A stretch of DNA of 64,000 bases from SZUA-442 sp963759175 (lineage in GTDB: Bacteria > Actinomycetota > Acidimicrobiia > Spongiisociales > UBA5794), in contig CAVWXP010000007.1 of assembly GCA_963759175.1 (NCBI GenBank), positions 186,001 to 250,000 on the forward strand. The letters are read 5' to 3'. A model generated the notes under the pieces. It was not told the origin of the DNA. It searched no databases and saw only the letters and a list, made by a program, of their open reading frames with translations. The position numbers and the translations under genes were made by a program. This document shows positions 59,736-64,000 of this stretch, piece by piece (the first letter of the stretch is position 1; each line of letters starts with the position of its first letter).

Positions 59736-60143
59736 ATGCCAACCATCGACATCACCAAGGAAACGATCCACGAGACGATCGAGAACAACGACATCGTGTT
59801 GATCGACTTCTGGGCCGACTGGTGCGGCCCCTGCAAGATGTTCGCTCCGACCTACGAGAAGGTGTCGGAGAAGTACGCAGACAGCGACCTCTCGATCGCC
59901 TTCGCCAAGGTCGACACGGAACTCGAACAGGAACTCGCCGCTGGGTTCGGGATCCGCTCGATCCCCACGCTGGTGGCCTTCCGTGACCAAATCGGTGTCT
60001 TCAGCCAGCCGGGCGCCCTCCCCGAGGATGCCCTCGACGACCTGATCTCCCAGATCACAGCCCTCGACATGGATGCCATCCGTGAAGAGATCGGCGAGGC
60101 CGAGACCGCCAACGATTCCCCTGCGGACGGCGAAGCCTCCTGA
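59736..60143 (+). CDS. trxA: Thioredoxin
   Basis: 135 residues, ATG at 59736. DFWADWCGPCKMFAPTYE holds the WCGPC redox site and IRSIPTLVAFRD the cis-Pro. The last 25 residues are an acidic extension beyond the usual 110. Cytoplasmic thiol-disulfide reductase. Divergent from ccmA, which suggests a link with cytochrome biogenesis; a strong terminator follows. Confidence 0.94.
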   Translation: MPTIDITKETIHETIENNDIVLIDFWADWCGPCKMFAPTYEKVSEKYADSDLSIAFAKVDTELEQELAAGFGIRSIPTLVAFRDQIGVFSQPGALPEDALDDLISQITALDMDAIREEIGEAETANDSPADGEAS

Positions 60144-60179
60144 CGGGACCGACCGCCCGAGAGCGGTCACCAAGCATGC

Positions 60180-60211
60180 GATGATGCCCCGCCGGGACGC
60201 GGGGCATCATC
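60180..60211 (+). terminator. Terminator after trxA
   Basis: GATGATGCCCCG and CGGGGCATCATC form a perfect 12-bp stem (13 with the next pair) around a short loop, 36 bases after the trxA stop. Confidence 0.85.
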
Positions 60212-60307
60212 GTGTCGAGGTCGTCGGCACTGACGGGTGGCGAACAAGGCGCCATGTCCCATCTGGTGGGGGCTACGGTACGGCCGACCACCGACAGAAG
60301 GATCGAC

Positions 60308-60647
60308 ATGTACATACTACGGCGCCATCATCGCCCTCGTCCTGTGGTTCGTCGTGCTCTACGGCGTCTTCGAGAAGGCTGGCAACCCCGGCTGGATGGG
60401 CATCATCCCGATCCTCAACCTCTATGTCCTCGTCAAGATGGCCGGTAAGCCCGGTTGGTGGGTCGTGCTGTACCTGATCCCGATCGTCGGGTTCGTGGTC
60501 CACGTGATCGTGGCGATCGAGGTCTCGAAGGGCTTCGGGAAGTCGCCGTGGTACGCGGTCGGCCTCATCTTCCTGCCGTTCATCTTCTACGCGATCGTGG
60601 GCTTCGGCAGCGCACGCTGGGACGGGGCGCCCCCGGCCTTCACCTGA
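60308..60647 (+). pseudogene. DUF5684-type small membrane protein, frame shift at its start
   Basis: GAAGGA lies five bases before ATG 60308, but that frame (MYI) leaves the coding frame after three codons. The coding frame starts at GAIIALVLWFVVLYGVFEKA, then GNPGWMGIIPILNLYVLVKM, GWWVVLYLIPIVGFVVHVIV and FGKSPWYAVGLIFLPFIFYA, the four-helix DUF5684 layout. The length implies one extra base near 60314-60320; restored about 112 residues. A GTG at 60237 in frame is a less likely start. Function unknown. Confidence 0.7.
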
Positions 60648-60660
60648 TCACGACGACCGG

Positions 60661-60879
60661 TCAGCGACGGCGCCGCACCAGTGGCGCAAGGACCACCTGC
60701 GCCGCTTCGAGGTCGGAGCGGTCCACCATCACCTGGACGCTGTAGGCGCCGAGCATGCCGGGGTCCGTCACGATCGTCGCCGGGATGTCGGCGTCGGCGA
60801 GGAGGCCCCATGCCTCATCGGCGACGTCCCGGTCGGTGAAGATGGCTGCAGCGATGTCGTTGCCGAGGATCCCCATCAT
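60661..60879 (-). CDS. DUF2007-family small protein
   Basis: 72 residues from the ATG at 60879, overlapping the tldE stop (ATGA); the long upstream frame is not coding. IFTDRDVADEAWGLLADADI and YSVQVMVDRSDLEAAQVVLA match the DUF2007 (putative signal-transducing, PII-like) fold. Function unknown. Translational coupling with tldE suggests a shared role. Confidence 0.72.
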   Translation of the reverse strand: MMGILGNDIAAAIFTDRDVADEAWGLLADADIPATIVTDPGMLGAYSVQVMVDRSDLEAAQVVLAPLVRRRR

Positions 60880-62210
60880 CCACCAGCCCCACCGGTGAAG
60901 TTCCACGATGCGAGGTGCATCGACGGGGCATGGACCATCGCCGGACCGAATTCGGAATCGGCGAAACGTGCATCGTCGCCCGTGGCAACGACCGCCCCCG
61001 GGGCGAGCGCGGCGGCGAACGACTGGGTGAACCGCAGGTTCGTCACCGGTTCGGTGATCGATCCGTTCTCGATGAGGAAGGTCCCGTTCCTCGTCAGTCC
61101 CGTCACCACGAGGGACTTGGGATCGAGGACCCGGCAGTAGTTGAACGCCGTCACGTAGATACCGCGATCGACACCGGCGATCATGGCATCGACGGACGCT
61201 GCGCCACCACCGACGAAGGTGTTCCATCCGACCGGTCCCCACATCTCGGCACCGACCATCGCATGCCCTGTCGATACGGTCCCTGCGGCACCTGCCGTGC
61301 GCCGGTTGTGGAACAGCCCACTGCTGACACCGCTGCGGACGAGGTCCAACCGTGGCTTCGGCGAACCCTCTGCGTCGAAGCCCACGAAGAGCCCCCCGGG
61401 GTCCGTCGCGTCGTCCCAGATGTCGATCAGGGAATCGAATTGGGTCGCCCCGACATCGACGAACGACATCCCTTCGGCATGCATCTTCGCGTTGAAGCCG
61501 TACACCGACAGGAACACCGCGATCGTTGCGACGCACTCGGGCGACAACACCACCTGGTAGTCGCCGGGCTTCGTGTCGAAGGCTCCCCGACCGGCCTCGG
61601 CGGTCGCCGCAGCCCGAGCCCCGAGCGCACCGGCATCGATGGAAGCGAGCGACTGCCCTGCCCCGTGGGCGGATCCTGCAGACTCGCCCGTCTGCTGGAT
61701 ACCGTCGACGATCGCGGTGGTGTAGCGCCCCGATGCCGAACGCCCTTCGGTGTTGGCATAGGCGGTGTGGCGAGCCTCCGTTTGGCAGTAGCCGGCGGCG
61801 CTGAGGCCCGCGCCGGCATCGACGAAGGCTCGCACGGCACCTGCCCTGGCCATAGGGTCGGCATCGGCCGTGGCCGGGTCCCAGTGGTCGACCGGGGTGC
61901 CATCGACCGGACCTCCCAGGCCTCGCCATTCGCCGTCGACCGGTTGGAGCCCGGCTGCGGCGATCGTCGCATCCACGAAGCGTCGGAGGTCATCGATGTC
62001 TGAGGCCGTCGAGGTGCTCGAAGCCACCCTTCCCTCGGCGGTGGCGACACGCAGGTTCACGTTCGTCGCCTCCTCCGAGACGTTCTGGTGGATGAAGGAG
62101 TTGGCGAATCGGGTGAGCGCCGTCGTGCCGACATCGGTGGAGACCTCCGCATCGGCCCGGCCGTCCACGAGATCGAGGGTCGCCTCGGCGAGTTCGATGT
62201 GCTTCCTCAT
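60876..62210 (-). CDS. tldE: TldE/PmbA metalloprotease-like subunit
   Basis: 444 residues from the ATG at 62210, overlapping the tldD stop (ATGA). STDVGTTALTRFANSFIHQN near the start and ALAPGAVVATGDDARFADSE near the end are PmbA/TldE landmarks; there is no HExxxH, as expected for TldE. With TldD it forms a heterodimeric protease that trims leader peptides and unfolded peptides. Confidence 0.9.
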   Translation of the reverse strand: MRKHIELAEATLDLVDGRADAEVSTDVGTTALTRFANSFIHQNVSEEATNVNLRVATAEGRVASSTSTASDIDDLRRFVDATIAAAGLQPVDGEWRGLGGPVDGTPVDHWDPATADADPMARAGAVRAFVDAGAGLSAAGYCQTEARHTAYANTEGRSASGRYTTAIVDGIQQTGESAGSAHGAGQSLASIDAGALGARAAATAEAGRGAFDTKPGDYQVVLSPECVATIAVFLSVYGFNAKMHAEGMSFVDVGATQFDSLIDIWDDATDPGGLFVGFDAEGSPKPRLDLVRSGVSSGLFHNRRTAGAAGTVSTGHAMVGAEMWGPVGWNTFVGGGAASVDAMIAGVDRGIYVTAFNYCRVLDPKSLVVTGLTRNGTFLIENGSITEPVTNLRFTQSFAAALAPGAVVATGDDARFADSEFGPAMVHAPSMHLASWNFTGGAGG

Positions 62211-63652
62211 CCCCGCACCCCCACGCGTACGTCGCTGAACCGGCCCGGCGAGGCACTGTGGCCCGTATGCGCCACCTGCATCGGTTGGCCCTTGCCACAA
62301 TTCGGTGTTCCCCAGTGGACCCATGCGTCCTCGCCAGCCAGGCGATCCAACGATCCCCAGAACAGCGGTGTGATCCCGGTGTAGGTGGGGTTCTTGAGCA
62401 TCCGTCCGAGCCGGCCGTTCTTGACCTCCCAGGCGATCTCGCACCCGAACTGGAAGTTCAGGCGGCGATCATCGATGGACCACGATCGGTTCGTCGCCAT
62501 GTACACACCGTCGTCGGTGTCGGCGATGATGTCGTCGAGGGTTCCCTCGCCCGGAAGCAGTCCGACGTTGGTCATGCGGACCATCGGCAGTCGATTGAAC
62601 CCGTCGGCGCGCACCATGCCGCCCGGTGGGAGCCCTGCGAGCGCCGCCGAGTCACGACCGGACAACACACCGACCCATCGTCCGTCCTTGACGATGTCGA
62701 CACGTTGCGCTGGGGTCCCCTCGTCGTCGTATCCGAACGATCCGAGCGCACCGGGCAGGGTTGCGTCGGCGGTGATGTTCATCAACGCGGACCCGTACCG
62801 GTGCCGATGCAGTTCCGGCAGCTCGAGGTGGCTCGTACCTGCGAACGCCGCCTCCCAACCGAGGATCCGGTCCAGCTCGATCGCGTGGCCGACCGATTCG
62901 TGGATCTGGAGCGCCAACTGGGATCCCTCGAGGATGAGGTTCGTCTCCCGCTCGTCCATCTCGTCGGCCGTCAACAGGGCGACTGCTTCCTCGGCGATGC
63001 GTTGGGCGTTGTCGGCGAACCGCCACGCCCGAACGACCTCGAAGCCTCCGGTCTCGAACTGCCCGAAGCTCTGCGGATACGAACGCCGTTGCGTCTCGGT
63101 CTCGCCGATGGCCGTGGCGTCGAAACCCCCGCCCGATTCGACGATGCGCTGATGGATACGGTGTCCCTGTGATGACACGAACCACTTCTCGGTCTCCCAG
63201 AAGGTGAGGTTCCCTGTGGCCACGGCGACGCCCTCGACCGCCTGCATGGTGCCGGTGACGCCGACGAGCAGATCCACCTTGTCGCTCGTCGGCACGGTGA
63301 ACGGATCCTCGACGACCGGTGTCGACCACGAGGCCTGATGGACCGGTACGTCGGCGAAGTCCATGGGAGGACCGGGGACGAGTGCCGAGGCCTTGGCTAT
63401 GGCTGCGGCCTGCTCGCCCGCTCTGCGGACCGCTGCCGACCCCATGTCCGCGGTGGCGGCGAACCCCCATGACGATCCGATGAGTGCCCGGACGCCGACG
63501 CCGGCGCTCTCGGAGAGGTCGTACTGCTCGAGGTTCTGGTTCCGCACGTTGATGGTCTCTGCGCGCTGCGCCACGACCCGTGCGTCGCTGTACGTTGCCC
63601 CTGCGTCGACGGCTCCTTGGACGGCGAGATCGGCGACATCGAACACGGGCAT
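62207..63652 (-). CDS. tldD: TldD metalloprotease subunit
   Basis: 481 residues, ATG at 63652. IHESVGHAIELDRILGWE contains the zinc-binding HExxxH motif near residue 255; MNITADATLPGALGSFGYDD and VYMATNRSWSIDDRRLNFQF are typical TldD segments. Catalytic partner of TldE. Lies 57 bases downstream of a DtxR-type regulator gene. Confidence 0.93.
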   Translation of the reverse strand: MPVFDVADLAVQGAVDAGATYSDARVVAQRAETINVRNQNLEQYDLSESAGVGVRALIGSSWGFAATADMGSAAVRRAGEQAAAIAKASALVPGPPMDFADVPVHQASWSTPVVEDPFTVPTSDKVDLLVGVTGTMQAVEGVAVATGNLTFWETEKWFVSSQGHRIHQRIVESGGGFDATAIGETETQRRSYPQSFGQFETGGFEVVRAWRFADNAQRIAEEAVALLTADEMDERETNLILEGSQLALQIHESVGHAIELDRILGWEAAFAGTSHLELPELHRHRYGSALMNITADATLPGALGSFGYDDEGTPAQRVDIVKDGRWVGVLSGRDSAALAGLPPGGMVRADGFNRLPMVRMTNVGLLPGEGTLDDIIADTDDGVYMATNRSWSIDDRRLNFQFGCEIAWEVKNGRLGRMLKNPTYTGITPLFWGSLDRLAGEDAWVHWGTPNCGKGQPMQVAHTGHSASPGRFSDVRVGVRG

Positions 63653-63709
63653 CCTTCCCTGGGTATCGGGATGCAGCCTACGCGCTCAGGCGGCGCTGTG
63701 ATCCGGGGG

Positions 63710-64000
63710 TCAGGAGGCGATGGCGACGGCGCGAGCGACGGAACTGGTGAGGTGAACCGGTCCGGACGGACCCTCGACGAGCACGGAACCGTCGGACCCC
63801 GTCCCGAGCACCTGGACCACGATGCCCTCGGCCACGCCCTGGGCCTCGAGGAACGTCGCATACGCAGGGCTGATCCGCTCGATCGTCGCCGAGGCTCCCG
63901 CACCCACATCACCGAGGTGTCGCTCGGGAGCAGGGACTGCACCGCGGGACCGGGGAATCGATCGACCCTCCGGACCGGTGGTCGGATCGCCGAGGAAGGC
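63710..64000 (-). CDS. DtxR-family metal-dependent regulator, C-terminal fragment
   Basis: Ninety-six codons plus stop; the gene enters from beyond the window edge. The visible part starts AFLGDPTTGPEGRSIPRSRG, matching the LGxPTxxPHGxxIP segment after the dimerisation helices of DtxR/MntR proteins, though the usual His is Glu here. The last 75 residues form the SH3-like FeoA-type domain (VQVLGTGSDGSVLVEGPSGP). Likely controls iron or manganese homeostasis. The DNA-binding domain is outside the window. Confidence 0.72.
   Translation of the reverse strand, partial: AFLGDPTTGPEGRSIPRSRGAVPAPERHLGDVGAGASATIERISPAYATFLEAQGVAEGIVVQVLGTGSDGSVLVEGPSGPVHLTSSVARAVAIAS

Overview
The window is GC-rich, densely coded DNA with many GTG starts and many 4-8 nt stop/start overlaps. 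It carries an actinobacterial TopA without zinc fingers, a PimB-like glycosyltransferase, the Actinobacteria-type Flp/Tad secretion neighbourhood (CpaE/Ssd-like, CpaF, TadB, TadC, Flp pilin, TadE, TadE-like, next to a HAD-IB phosphatase), Thr-rich lipoprotein linkers and SLH repeats of the 'AGITKGCNPP' type. I infer an Actinomycetota chromosome, probably class Acidimicrobiia; the class is a guess from style, not proven.

Layout. 1-7.0 kb: a secreted-protein start cut by the window edge, a PfkB kinase fused to a glycosylase-like Fe-S domain, a glycoside-hydrolase-like lipoprotein, a cupin and a broken SLH cell-wall protein. 7.06 kb: tRNA-Thr(CGT). 7.2-14.3 kb: HNH endonuclease, SDR epimerase, plsC, holB, tmk, topA. 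14.4-23.4 kb: glycosyltransferase, tandem histidine phosphatase, trkH/trkA, K+-type pyrophosphatase hppA, LCP protein. 23.4-26.6 kb: frameshifted S9 peptidase and an ACC-synthase-like PLP enzyme. 26.4-38.0 kb: the tad operon, split by a 6.6-kb inserted element (27.39-34.02 kb), then the HAD phosphatase. 38.1-43.2 kb: MFS exporter with its ArsR-type regulator, a membrane protein, leuC-leuD. 43.3-50.3 kb: histidine utilisation hutG-hutH-hutU-hutI followed by GDPD and MOSC genes. 50.3-53.1 kb: M1 aminopeptidase and a DUF2277 protein. 53.1-59.6 kb: a complete System I cytochrome c maturation operon, ccmA-B-C-D-E-F-H-I-G. 59.7-64.0 kb: thioredoxin, small membrane protein, DUF2007 protein, tldE/tldD, and the C-terminus of a DtxR-type regulator.

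The most striking structure is the inserted element. A 17-bp direct repeat with one mismatch (27391-27407 and 34002-34018) bounds it. Joining the outer sequences restores a Flp pilin ending VISVADGVG whose stop codon overlaps the tadE start (TGATG). The element therefore integrated into the last codons of the pilin gene, gave the pilin a new C-terminus and separated it from tadE. Inside are a zinc-ribbon protein, a SHOCT membrane protein, a PH-like protein, a run of small phage-like ORFs, several of them interrupted, and the C-terminal part of an AAA ATPase; I found no integrase.

A second notable gene is the kinase-glycosylase fusion at 230-2023, which looks like a one-polypeptide nucleoside-salvage enzyme (kinase plus Qng1/EndoIII-like N-glycosylase).

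Caution: at least ten single-base indels break otherwise coherent genes, including leuC. Most lie in short G or C runs, and four in the SLH gene cancel out. Sequencing or assembly error is the likeliest cause for many, so calls of 'pseudogene' here are provisional.
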